DNA from: Phycisphaerae bacterium
Lineage (GTDB): Bacteria; Planctomycetota; Phycisphaerae; WQYP01
Length of the DNA: 7,076 nt
Assembly: GCA_013044065.1 (NCBI GenBank)
Contig: JABEVA010000267.1
Coordinates: forward strand, 1 to 7,076
Reading direction: 5' to 3'
A program made the translations under genes and the position numbers. Positions 1 to 6,614 of this stretch are shown here, one piece after another (position 1 is the stretch's first letter; each line of letters starts with the position of its first letter). The notes below the pieces were generated by a model, which was not told the DNA's origin, did not search any database, and saw only the letters and a list, made by a program, of their open reading frames with translations.

Positions 1-1039
1 CGTTGACCGCTTCCGCATGGCCGTCACAGAATGAGACATTGATGTGGTCGCCGTGGCGGTCTACGATATTTTGCGGCTGCTGGGGAGTTTGGTTGATATT
101 GGAGGGCATCAGGTTGCCGGCAATCGGAATGCGATCGCGCAGCCACGGCGTCATCGCGACTGCTTCCAGCGTGTCGGTGGAAATGGTCGAGGGGATGCCG
201 GCACCAAAGTCGTAGTTGGTGGTGTAATACAGACCGTCGTTGGCGTTCAGTGGCGGATTGGTTCCCGATTCCTGGGTCACGGGTCTAGTTCCGCAATCGG
301 CGAATAACAGGGTTTGGGTTGGATCATGCACCTGGATGAGATGGCAGCTCATAGGAGCACCACCAGGCCCATCGGATACTGCCATTGTGTCGCCTGGATT
401 AAAATCCTGGTCGGATGGAACGGCCAGGGAACAAAGATCCGCATTGACGCCGTATGACACGGGGAAATAACTCCACGTTCCGTCGCCGGTGTTGCCGCCG
501 GTCAAATTGACGACATTGTTAATCAGAGCATAGCCGGGCCAGGTATCGCTTAAGGTAGGATCGCTGGGGCACAGGAACACTTTCGGGAATGTGCCGGGGG
601 CATAATAGCTGCCGGGTGTGCCGCTGGTGGCCATGCCAACAAAATTCTGACTGTTGTTTCCGCCCATGTATGGGATTAAAGCACTGGCCCAATCCAGGAG
701 ATACGTGCCGGAGGAGGTTGACCGGTAGGCAAAAAGCTGGTGATTGGGGTCTATGTACGCGGTGACGATGTTGGTGTCGGTATCCGGCTGAAGCAGGCCC
801 TGATGGTCCTGGGTGAATTCGACGGCCCCCAAGGCCATTTGCCGGACGTTGGAAAGGCACAGAATGGAATCCGCTTCCTGGCGGGCTGCGGCCAAGGCCG
901 GCAGCAGCAGCGCGATAAGAATGGCGATGATGGAAATCACTACCAATAACTCAATAAGCGTAAAACCGCTCATCCCATGCATCCGCGATTCCTTGCGCCA
1001 GGGCGCGAACCGACCCGAAGAACAATGACTGGTAATCAT
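1..1039 (-). CDS. Type II secretion/type IV pilus-like pseudopilin with H-X9-DG signature (3' end cut by window)
   Basis: 346 codons are visible and the frame is still open at the left edge. Residues 25-30 read GFTLIE, the prepilin peptidase site (cleavage G25/F26, Glu at mature position 5), followed by a hydrophobic helix to about residue 49 ending LLPALAAARQ. Near the edge the protein reads RHGDHINVSFCDGHAEAV. The first His there, nine residues, then Asp-Gly is an exact H-X9-DG signature, so only a short C-terminus is probably missing. Such pseudopilin-like proteins are numerous in Planctomycetota, Verrucomicrobiota and Lentisphaerota; most have no defined role. The product is expected in the inner membrane/periplasm. 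I chose ATG 1039 because AAGGAG lies 8 bases upstream. ATG 982 (AAGGA upstream, 6-residue leader MHGMSG) is a real alternative and would give a more usual leader than 25 residues. The gene has its own operator-controlled promoter 45-75 bases upstream and follows the amylase gene after 174 bases. Confidence 0.9.
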   Translation of the reverse strand, partial: MITSHCSSGRFAPWRKESRMHGMSGFTLIELLVVISIIAILIALLLPALAAARQEADSILCLSNVRQMALGAVEFTQDHQGLLQPDTDTNIVTAYIDPNHQLFAYRSTSSGTYLLDWASALIPYMGGNNSQNFVGMATSGTPGSYYAPGTFPKVFLCPSDPTLSDTWPGYALINNVVNLTGGNTGDGTWSYFPVSYGVNADLCSLAVPSDQDFNPGDTMAVSDGPGGAPMSCHLIQVHDPTQTLLFADCGTRPVTQESGTNPPLNANDGLYYTTNYDFGAGIPSTISTDTLEAVAMTPWLRDRIPIAGNLMPSNINQTPQQPQNIVDRHGDHINVSFCDGHAEAVN

Positions 1040-1084
1040 GATCAATACTCCTTGAAAGAGCAGACTTAAGCCCGAGCGACAGAC

Positions 1085-1115
1085 ATCAGTTTAACCGGTT
1101 AAACTGATTTGTCAA
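1085..1115 (-). promoter_or_regulatory. Promoter with overlapping LacI-type palindromic operator (site 1), upstream of the pseudopilin gene
   Basis: Positions 1085-1108 form a perfect 24-bp palindrome with core GTTTAACCGGTTAAAC, centred between 1096 and 1097. On the minus strand TTGACA (1115-1110) is a perfect -35 box. A 16-bp spacer then leads to TAAACT (1093-1088) as a -10 box with 4 of 6 consensus bases. The palindrome fills the spacer and covers the -10 box, so a bound protein should block RNA polymerase. Predicted transcription would start near 1081, giving a leader of about 40 bases to ATG 1039. An AT-flanked palindrome centred on CCGG is typical of LacI/GalR-family operators; assigning it to that family is inference. 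Confidence 0.75.
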
Positions 1116-1213
1116 GCAGTGCCAAGTCTTTGTTTCCATCTTGCAAACCGCAGGTCCTTTCCAAGGCAAGAGTGCCAGGGATATCACCCGTGGGCGACGA
1201 TCCGTGCCGCCCT

Positions 1214-4200
1214 TTAACTCGCCCCTCGGCGACGCTTGAGCAGCAGCGGTAGCCCGCCAAGCAACAGCCACGCGGCTGACGGCTCCGGTGTTGGCGTGGT
1301 CTGAGCAGATAGTAAGTTGTCTGTGGAGAAGGTAAGCCTCGCGGCTGACGAGATCCCGCTGCCGAAATATTGATCGTAGAGCGCCTGGTACGCCGCCATG
1401 GTGGCGCTACCTGCACCAACTTGCTCGAGCTTTTGACCGAAAGGAATGAGATCCTGCGGCGTAATAACTCCCGTGCCCAGGAAATCCGCTGCCGGATTAA
1501 ATTCTGTGTTGTTGCTGGCCAGCAACTGGGCCATCGCTTGAACATCAGCCACGTTGTATTGGCCGTCGAAATTCAAATCACCCAGCCCCGCACCAAAAAC
1601 GGTGGAGGTATACAGACCGGCAAAGCGTTGGATATTGTAGGTGCCATCCGGCTTGAATGTCACCACGGTGGCGACATGGTTGCCGCTGGTAAGGCCGTTG
1701 GCATTGATGGTCCACAAATTGGTATCAATTTGGTTGGCCTGCGTGGAGCTGTTGAGCAGGGAGAGAATCTGACTGGCCGTATCCGCGGCGGGCAGATCAA
1801 AAAGGACGTTGATGTTGTTGGCCAGGCCGTCCACATTTTCCACCGTCAGGGTGCGGTTTTGGTTGATACCGGGGACAGTGGCGTTAAAGCTCATAATGGC
1901 CGATACCGACGGGGCAGTATCCACATAAATGGTCTGGGTCCAGTCGGTGTAGACGGGCGGGGCACCGGGCGTATGGCGTGTGCGGAAAGCGATCACGGTG
2001 AGGTAATGGTACCCTTGCGAGAGGTCACTGGTATTGATGGTCTCGGTATAAAGGCCGGTACCCGGAGCGGTTCCATTCTGCGGGGCCAATGGACTGCCGG
2101 TTTGAAAGGGGATGAAACCGTAGGCGATGGTGTTTGGCTCAGTGCTGACAAACTGCTGGCCATTGACGAGTGTGCCACCATCTATTTTGAAAATGGCGCT
2201 GTCGCCACCGGCGTTGTAGTCAAACAAATTCTGCTGGCCCAGAAGATAGACTTTTTGGGTTTGCAGTTGGATCTGAAATTGCGGGCCTTTCACGACCGCC
2301 ACATTGCTGATGACATCCTGCCCATTGGCCTGGGGCAGGTTGGGCGTGCTGGTGGTGGGTGTGGTCCCGGCGATTTGGCCGGCGACATTGGTAATAGTCA
2401 GCGTGCCCTCGGGTGTTGCCGGACCGTAGATCAGATCACCGCCACCGGTGCTGTTGTTGTAGCCGTTGTTGGGGAAGGTGACGTTGACCACGCCGCCAGA
2501 GTAAACCTGCAGTACCTGTGGCAGGCCCTGAGCGGCGGCGTTGCCGGTAAGCTCGACCAGGTAAGGTACGTTGTAGGAATTAAAATTGGTTTGAATGCTG
2601 GCGGTGCCGGAGAAGCCACCGGTTTGGTTGTTCAGCAGCACCAAGGCGGAATCATTGCGTTCAAACGCGAGGTTATTTTGGGTGATGTAGCGCTGGATGT
2701 AGCCGCCGCTGGAATAGCGGTTGCGGATATCCACCAAGCCGCTGATTTCGTTATTGTGGGTAACGGTCATGGTTTGGGCGGGGGCATTATACGTGCTAAG
2801 GGAATTATTGGCCATGGTGTTGCCGTACACCCCGCCGAGGGCATCGCCGCGGCCATTTTGGGGAAAGGTCTGGGTGCCGGTGTCGTAAGGGGTTAAGTTG
2901 CCATTGTAGTACACGATGGCTTGGCCGGGCATCATGAGGGTGTAAGCCGCGGCCACGTTGGCCAGATAAGGGGCCCCGTTGTCCTGGCTTTGCACGAATC
3001 GCACGCCGGTGTTACCTGTATGGTTCGGGTCCAGCCCGTCGCTGACGTTGTACCAACTGTTGGTAAAGCCGTTGCCGGTGAGGTTTTGTTGCAGGGAGAA
3101 GAACAAAGGAAAATCCAGAGCGTCCAGGTTAGGCTGCACGGTGCCGATGTTGCCGGCAGGTGCGCCATCCGGGTTCATGGGGCTTTTTTGGATGACGGGA
3201 AAAACATTGGCGGGATTGCCGTCATAATATTCCTGGAAGGAAAATATGGTTTCCTGCACGCCGTTGAGGTAGGTCCGCGGCGAAGCCCGGTAAACCGCCT
3301 GATTGAAATAGGGGAGGGCGGTTTGCCATTCCATATTTTTAGTGGCATCGAGCCGGAAGCCATCAACCCCCAGCGTTTGCACAAACCACTGAATATTGCG
3401 CATCTCGTAGCCAGTGACATTTTCCGCGGTGGGCGAACCGGCCATGGGATTGGAAGGCGTAAAGGAATTCACCTGAATATTGCCCTGGCCCGTTTGCGGG
3501 TTGAAAATGAAAATCGGCTGGCTGTTGGGGTTGGGGTAAAACTGCTGATTCACCGGCATGGGCACATTGGCCAGGCGGCCAAAGGCCGGAGTGGTTCCGC
3601 CAGGTATGTTGGCGGGATCGCCTGCGGTGGTGGGGCTGCGGATATATTGATAATCGGTGTTGAAATTCACATTGACAAGGCCGGCCAGCCGGGCCTCTTC
3701 CACATTTTGGGCATACGCACCGTTAAAATCGCCGTCGATATTGGCGGGCGTGCCGGGGTTCAGATAGGAATTGCCCGGATAAGAGGTAACAAAACCGGGG
3801 TATCCTCCGGCGTTGACAAACGAATTGCCGTTGCCATCGACCGAGGCGGAATTGGAAAAGCCATTGTGGCCCATGGAATAATCGACGTAGATATATCCAC
3901 CCATTTGATGGGTGGCGGCAATAAGCTGCTCGTATCCGGAAAGCGTGCCGTAAGCGGTCGGGTCACCGGGGCTGCCCAAGTCGAAGCGGTTATAAATGTC
4001 ATAGCCCACCGAACCGTTGCCGCTGTCCGCCCGGGTGGGTGGCGGGGTGAGAATAGCGCCGTAACCGGCTCCGAAAATATCGGGCATGCGGGCGGTTAGC
4101 GAGGTCCAGGGCATGCCGAAGGCATCGAGAATGGTCGGCGGTGAATACGGCGTGCCGAAAACCTGAGCGGCGGCGGGGCGGCACAGGCTGATGACCGCAG

Positions 4201-4297
4201 CGCCGGCTATACCGCAGGCCACCACGCGGCAGGCCCGCAGAATCAGGTTTCGGCGTTGCCGGGTGGAGCCAGGAAAACTTTTACTCGTCGGTTCCAT
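1214..4297 (-). CDS. Secreted GH13 alpha-amylase-family glycoside hydrolase with dockerin-like module and PEP-CTERM anchor
   Basis: A 1027-residue exported enzyme expected to act on alpha-glucans such as starch or glycogen. Order: signal peptide 1-44 (ends PAAA/Q); GH13 barrel about 50-480; beta-rich amylase C-domain about 515-635; two further beta-sandwich-like stretches about 665-895; dockerin-like repeat 905-955; PEP-CTERM about 1002-1027 (PEP 1004-1006, hydrophobic stretch, RRR 1022-1024). Visible GH13 signatures: GYDIYNRFDLG 98-108; region I D139 and H144 (VDYSMGHN); region II GFRLDATKN with R315 and nucleophile D317; probable acid/base E356 in FQEYYDG (E349 is a less likely alternative); region IV FVQSQD with D439. 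The usual region IV His is Gln438 and the region II His is Asn321. The first dockerin repeat has a full calcium loop (D907, N909, D911, D918); the second is degenerate. Substrate and exact activity cannot be read from the sequence. ATG 4297 is chosen over an upstream in-frame ATG at 4402 because AAGGGA sits about 8 bases upstream and a proper signal peptide follows; the longer form would overlap the preceding gene. It lies 73 bases after that gene with no promoter seen between, so it is probably co-transcribed. Confidence 0.92.
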   Translation of the reverse strand: MEPTSKSFPGSTRQRRNLILRACRVVACGIAGAAVISLCRPAAAQVFGTPYSPPTILDAFGMPWTSLTARMPDIFGAGYGAILTPPPTRADSGNGSVGYDIYNRFDLGSPGDPTAYGTLSGYEQLIAATHQMGGYIYVDYSMGHNGFSNSASVDGNGNSFVNAGGYPGFVTSYPGNSYLNPGTPANIDGDFNGAYAQNVEEARLAGLVNVNFNTDYQYIRSPTTAGDPANIPGGTTPAFGRLANVPMPVNQQFYPNPNSQPIFIFNPQTGQGNIQVNSFTPSNPMAGSPTAENVTGYEMRNIQWFVQTLGVDGFRLDATKNMEWQTALPYFNQAVYRASPRTYLNGVQETIFSFQEYYDGNPANVFPVIQKSPMNPDGAPAGNIGTVQPNLDALDFPLFFSLQQNLTGNGFTNSWYNVSDGLDPNHTGNTGVRFVQSQDNGAPYLANVAAAYTLMMPGQAIVYYNGNLTPYDTGTQTFPQNGRGDALGGVYGNTMANNSLSTYNAPAQTMTVTHNNEISGLVDIRNRYSSGGYIQRYITQNNLAFERNDSALVLLNNQTGGFSGTASIQTNFNSYNVPYLVELTGNAAAQGLPQVLQVYSGGVVNVTFPNNGYNNSTGGGDLIYGPATPEGTLTITNVAGQIAGTTPTTSTPNLPQANGQDVISNVAVVKGPQFQIQLQTQKVYLLGQQNLFDYNAGGDSAIFKIDGGTLVNGQQFVSTEPNTIAYGFIPFQTGSPLAPQNGTAPGTGLYTETINTSDLSQGYHYLTVIAFRTRHTPGAPPVYTDWTQTIYVDTAPSVSAIMSFNATVPGINQNRTLTVENVDGLANNINVLFDLPAADTASQILSLLNSSTQANQIDTNLWTINANGLTSGNHVATVVTFKPDGTYNIQRFAGLYTSTVFGAGLGDLNFDGQYNVADVQAMAQLLASNNTEFNPAADFLGTGVITPQDLIPFGQKLEQVGAGSATMAAYQALYDQYFGSGISSAARLTFSTDNLLSAQTTPTPEPSAAWLLLGGLPLLLKRRRGAS

Positions 4298-4327
4298 GGT
4301 GTTATCCCTTCTTAGCTCGGGCATCGG

Positions 4328-4360
4328 CCACATTATTTCGCAGCTGCGCCGGCAATGTGG
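4328..4360. repeat. Inverted repeat in the gap before the amylase gene
   Basis: CCACATT (4328-4334) pairs with AATGTGG (4354-4360), a perfect 7-bp stem with a 19-base loop. The loop contains its own 10-bp palindrome, CGCAGCTGCG (4339-4348). The element lies 30 bases upstream of the amylase ATG, just before its ribosome binding site. No T-run follows on the minus strand, so it is not a standard intrinsic terminator. It could be an RNA stability or processing element, or a protein site; a role is inference. Confidence 0.4.
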
Positions 4361-4370
4361 TTGACGCGTC

Positions 4371-5351
4371 TTAAATACTCCTGCGGTCGAATTGCCCCGC
4401 ACGGGCCGCGGATTTGCGCCGCGGTATCAGGCCCAAGAGCAGCAGTGGGCTTAAAAGCAGCGCGGCCGCAGTGGGTTCCGGAGTGGCGGTCACTTCCAAA
4501 TTGTTAAAATAGGCCAACTGGGAAGTCAGCCCCAAGTTATCGTTGTATAAAAACAACTGGTTTACGGGCAAATCGGTCAGGGTGAGATTGTTAAATGTTT
4601 CCGCTGCGGACGGATCGGCCAGCGGTGTAACGGTGAGATCAAAAGATGTCGGGGATTCCAACGTGAAGGCGACGGTGATGCCGTTGCCATTGTTGGGAGA
4701 GGTGACGCCGGTGTGGGCGGAGGCAATTTTAGTAAGCTGCGAATAGGCAAATCCGGTGGTGGGCGAGGTGTAACCGCCATAACTGATGGCGTAATAACTG
4801 CCCGAACCTGCGGCGGCAATCTGAAATAATGGGGTGCCGTAGCCGGTGGTGGAATTGAAGTTTTGAATCTGAAAACCTTCCTGGCCGGGATTGCTCATGT
4901 AGCCTGTGGCCATGCTTAGCTGCAGGGTTTGGCCAACTTGCAAAGGAGTATTCAGTCCGCGATAGGCATACGGCGCGGCTGGATCGCTGCTGGTGCCGCT
5001 GTAGGCCCCCATACTCCAGGATACGCCGCTGGTATCAATATTCGGCGTAACATACGTGCCAAAAACCGTCGACGCGGTCTGGGTGGTAAAGGCCCAGGTG
5101 GCGGCCTGATTCACTCCTGAACCGGTTGGCCCCTGAAACCATTGGCTAAAGCCGGTGCCGCCGTTGCTGGTGCCGGACCATGTGCCGCCCGAATAAGCGG
5201 GGTTGGCGGCGTTATCAGAGGCCAGGATCACAGCCCGTACCGCCGCGCTGTGACCCATGGCCCAGCCGATCATGCCCGCGACAGCCGCACTCGCTACCCG
5301 GCGGGCACGCGGCGAACGAGAATTCAAAATACTTTTGAACAGGGTGCTCAT
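4371..5351 (-). CDS. PEP-CTERM sorting domain protein, paralogue of the upstream gene product
   Basis: A 326-residue exported protein of unknown function. A basic N-terminus (RSPRARR, 12-18) precedes a hydrophobic segment about 19-40, probably cleaved near A40. The body is rich in Gly, Ser, Thr and Asn and looks all-beta. It shares ordered landmarks with the 283-residue neighbour: ASDNA (44-48), GGTGF with Trp three residues on (64-71), DLTVTP (238-243) and YFNNL (281-285) just before the sorting signal, so the two are diverged duplicates. The C-terminus has PEP at 291-293, a Leu-rich helix and RRK 311-313, then an unusual 13-residue tail ending in RRSI. PEP-CTERM proteins are handled by an exosortase and placed at the surface or in exopolysaccharide; none is encoded here. 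The start at 5351 has GGAG 8 bases upstream. An in-frame ATG at 5411 would put the intergenic hairpin into the coding region and is less likely. Surface carbohydrate binding is a reasonable guess from the amylase next door, but no known binding module is recognised. Confidence 0.88.
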   Translation of the reverse strand: MSTLFKSILNSRSPRARRVASAAVAGMIGWAMGHSAAVRAVILASDNAANPAYSGGTWSGTSNGGTGFSQWFQGPTGSGVNQAATWAFTTQTASTVFGTYVTPNIDTSGVSWSMGAYSGTSSDPAAPYAYRGLNTPLQVGQTLQLSMATGYMSNPGQEGFQIQNFNSTTGYGTPLFQIAAAGSGSYYAISYGGYTSPTTGFAYSQLTKIASAHTGVTSPNNGNGITVAFTLESPTSFDLTVTPLADPSAAETFNNLTLTDLPVNQLFLYNDNLGLTSQLAYFNNLEVTATPEPTAAALLLSPLLLLGLIPRRKSAARAGQFDRRSI

Positions 5352-5374
5352 GATTTTATCTCCAAAACTCCGTG

Positions 5375-5419
5375 GAAGCGTTGCCGGGGTCTGAATGGGC
5401 GACCCCGGCAACGGGCTTC
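5375..5419. repeat. Strong intercistronic hairpin between the two PEP-CTERM genes
   Basis: CGTTGCCGGGGTC (5379-5391) pairs perfectly with GACCCCGGCAACG (5401-5413) around a 9-base loop. GAAG (5375-5378) and CTTC (5416-5419) add four pairs past a two-base bulge (5414-5415). In the minus-strand transcript it begins about 15 bases after the upstream stop codon and ends 23 bases before the next ATG. The sequence after it on the minus strand (CACGGAGTTTTGGAG) has only four T, so it is not a standard intrinsic terminator. It more likely protects the 3' end of the first message or limits read-through, giving unequal expression of the two genes. Confidence 0.75.
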
Positions 5420-5434
5420 TTTACGAAAAAACAC

Positions 5435-6286
5435 TTAGGCCGTCTTACGACGTCCTACCAATAACAAGGCTAATCCGCCGATGGCCATCAGACCCAGCGA
5501 TGTGGGTTCGGGAACCGCGCTGATGGAGAGGCTGTTGAAGTAGCCGTTATTTGAGGTATTGGAATCAAACAGGTCAGCCTGGTTGATTTGGCCGCCCGGG
5601 AGTGTGCCGTTGGTGATCACGCTGACGGCGCTGCCGCCCACTGGCGTTACGGAAAGGTCGTAAGTGGTGCTGGTGACCAGCGTGAAATTTACGGTCATGC
5701 CGTGGCCGATGTAGTTGCCGAAGCCAAGCGGCACCGGCGACGCATATTCAGCGCCACTGTGGCTGCCGTCGATGATATACATGTTGTCAGACTTGCTGCC
5801 ATCGTATTCAAAGGTGAATTGGTTGATGGGCGAGCTGGATTGCAGCGAGAAGCCCAGCGCTCCACTGCCGCCGACGCCGTCAGATTGCATCGCCACGCTG
5901 AAGGTTTGGCCTGGATCCAGTTTGCCGCCGGCACCGCCGAGGCTGGTTTCGAATGGCCGGGTCATGTCGACACGTGGCACTGGGCCGGTGCCGGTGTAAC
6001 TGTTGGCGTACGTGCCCCAGCTTTTTGTTCCGGTGGCGATGTTTTTGCTGCTGGTGTCGTTGTAGTTACCCGCGGAACCATTGCCGCTGGTCCCTTCGAC
6101 CCAGGCTTCAAACCCCGTGCCGCCGGTGCTGCCGGTGGAAATGGATCCGGTGTAGTTGCCGGCATTGTCTGATGCGATCATCGCGGCGTTGGTGGACTGG
6201 GCAAAACAGCCTGCCGCCACCACTGCGGCGGTCAATCCCACGAGGATTGACAAAGATCGACGATTGGGAAGAACTTGAAGAACCAT
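5435..6286 (-). CDS. PEP-CTERM sorting domain protein, first gene of the operator-controlled unit
   Basis: A 283-residue exported protein of unknown function. The signal peptide spans about 1-35 (basic NRR, hydrophobic 12-29, ending STNAA). C27 lies in VAAGC, a weak lipobox look-alike that I do not favour. The body is Gly/Ser/Thr/Asn-rich and probably all-beta, with ASDNA 38-42, GGTGF plus Trp62, DLSVTP 210-215 and YFNSL 249-253, shared in the same order with the next gene's product. The C-terminus is a textbook PEP-CTERM: VPEPTS (258-263), a hydrophobic helix, then GRRKTA at the end. Exosortase recognition would place it at the cell surface or release it. ATG 6286 is preceded by AGGAGG at 7 bases, the strongest ribosome binding site in the window. 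It lies behind operator site 2, with an A/T-rich leader of roughly 65 bases, so it should be the most highly translated gene of the set. A structural or glycan-binding surface role is inference. Confidence 0.9.
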   Translation of the reverse strand: MVLQVLPNRRSLSILVGLTAAVVAAGCFAQSTNAAMIASDNAGNYTGSISTGSTGGTGFEAWVEGTSGNGSAGNYNDTSSKNIATGTKSWGTYANSYTGTGPVPRVDMTRPFETSLGGAGGKLDPGQTFSVAMQSDGVGGSGALGFSLQSSSPINQFTFEYDGSKSDNMYIIDGSHSGAEYASPVPLGFGNYIGHGMTVNFTLVTSTTYDLSVTPVGGSAVSVITNGTLPGGQINQADLFDSNTSNNGYFNSLSISAVPEPTSLGLMAIGGLALLLVGRRKTA

Positions 6287-6312
6287 GATAGAACCTCCTA
6301 AAAAGGAACACT

Positions 6313-6343
6313 AAAAAAACCGAAAGTATCAAAGACCCTTTGG
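6313..6343 (-). terminator. Possible leader attenuator (weak stem plus seven T) upstream of the first PEP-CTERM gene
   Basis: In the minus-strand leader, CCAAAG (6343-6338) can pair with CTTTCGG (6326-6320, one bulged C), directly followed by seven T (6319-6313). CAAAG (6342-6338) can instead pair with CTTTG (6334-6330) over a three-base loop, excluding the first stem. This is the layout of a small attenuator, but both stems are short and A/T-rich, so chance is a serious possibility. Confidence 0.2.
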
Positions 6344-6358
6344 CACTCATTGAACATA

Positions 6359-6387
6359 AGTTTAACCGGTTAAACCGCTCTTGTCAA
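6359..6387 (-). promoter_or_regulatory. Promoter with overlapping LacI-type operator (site 2), upstream of the PEP-CTERM/amylase unit
   Basis: GTTTAACCGGTTAAAC at 6360-6375 is a perfect 16-bp palindrome, identical to the core of site 1. On the minus strand TTGACA (6387-6382) is the -35 box and TAAACT (6364-6359) the -10 box, with a 17-bp spacer. Transcription would start near 6352 and run into the gene starting at 6286. The palindrome occupies the spacer and overlaps the -10 box, which predicts repression by a LacI-family protein released by a sugar ligand. The ligand and the regulator are not identifiable here. Confidence 0.75.
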
Positions 6388-6614
6388 GTGCCACTTTATC
6401 TGTCGCCCATATTGCGCCTCCATTTCATGTTTTTCTAATTACATCCGTTGCATACTCTAACCCGCCGGCCCACGCCGACTACAAGGCTTCCATTCTTCAG
6501 AATCCCGGCGACCACACCACGCCCGCACTGCATCTGAAACCACAATTGAACGGGCGACTGTGAGCCATGATCAAAGGTCCATTACTAAGATTCATTCTAC
6601 CGCTACTCATTATT
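6376..6614. other. Intergenic stretch between operator sites 2 and 3; no gene seen
   Basis: About 240 bases without a credible gene. A minus-strand frame at 6497-6595 (32 codons, begins MNLSNGPL) lies downstream of the site 3 promoter but has no ribosome binding site. A plus-strand frame of 60 codons (6381-6563) uses a TTG start, also without a ribosome binding site. If the site 3 promoter is active, this stretch would be transcribed as a long leader or a non-coding RNA. Confidence 0.5.

Noticed and set aside
1192..1212. Inverted repeat GGGCG/CGCCC right after the amylase stop, as a terminator
   Set aside because: Only five pairs around an 11-base loop and no T-run on the minus strand; read-through into the pseudopilin gene cannot be excluded.
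1370..2896. Long plus-strand open frame (508 codons) opposite the amylase gene
   Set aside because: It is the antisense shadow of the amylase coding sequence, with no family motifs and no ribosome binding site. The minus frame has signal peptide, catalytic motifs and sorting tail.
2921..4099. Plus-strand open frame (392 codons) opposite the amylase N-terminal half
   Set aside because: Same reason: composition rich in Gly/Val/His/Arg from antisense codons, no recognisable domain.
5117..5130. AACCGGTT inside the second PEP-CTERM gene as a further operator
   Set aside because: Only the central 8 bases match, the flanking symmetry is lost, and there is no promoter nearby; probably chance in coding sequence.
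6497..6595. 32-codon minus-strand frame downstream of operator site 3
   Set aside because: The position would suit a small protein under site 3, but there is no ribosome binding site and the composition is not distinctive.
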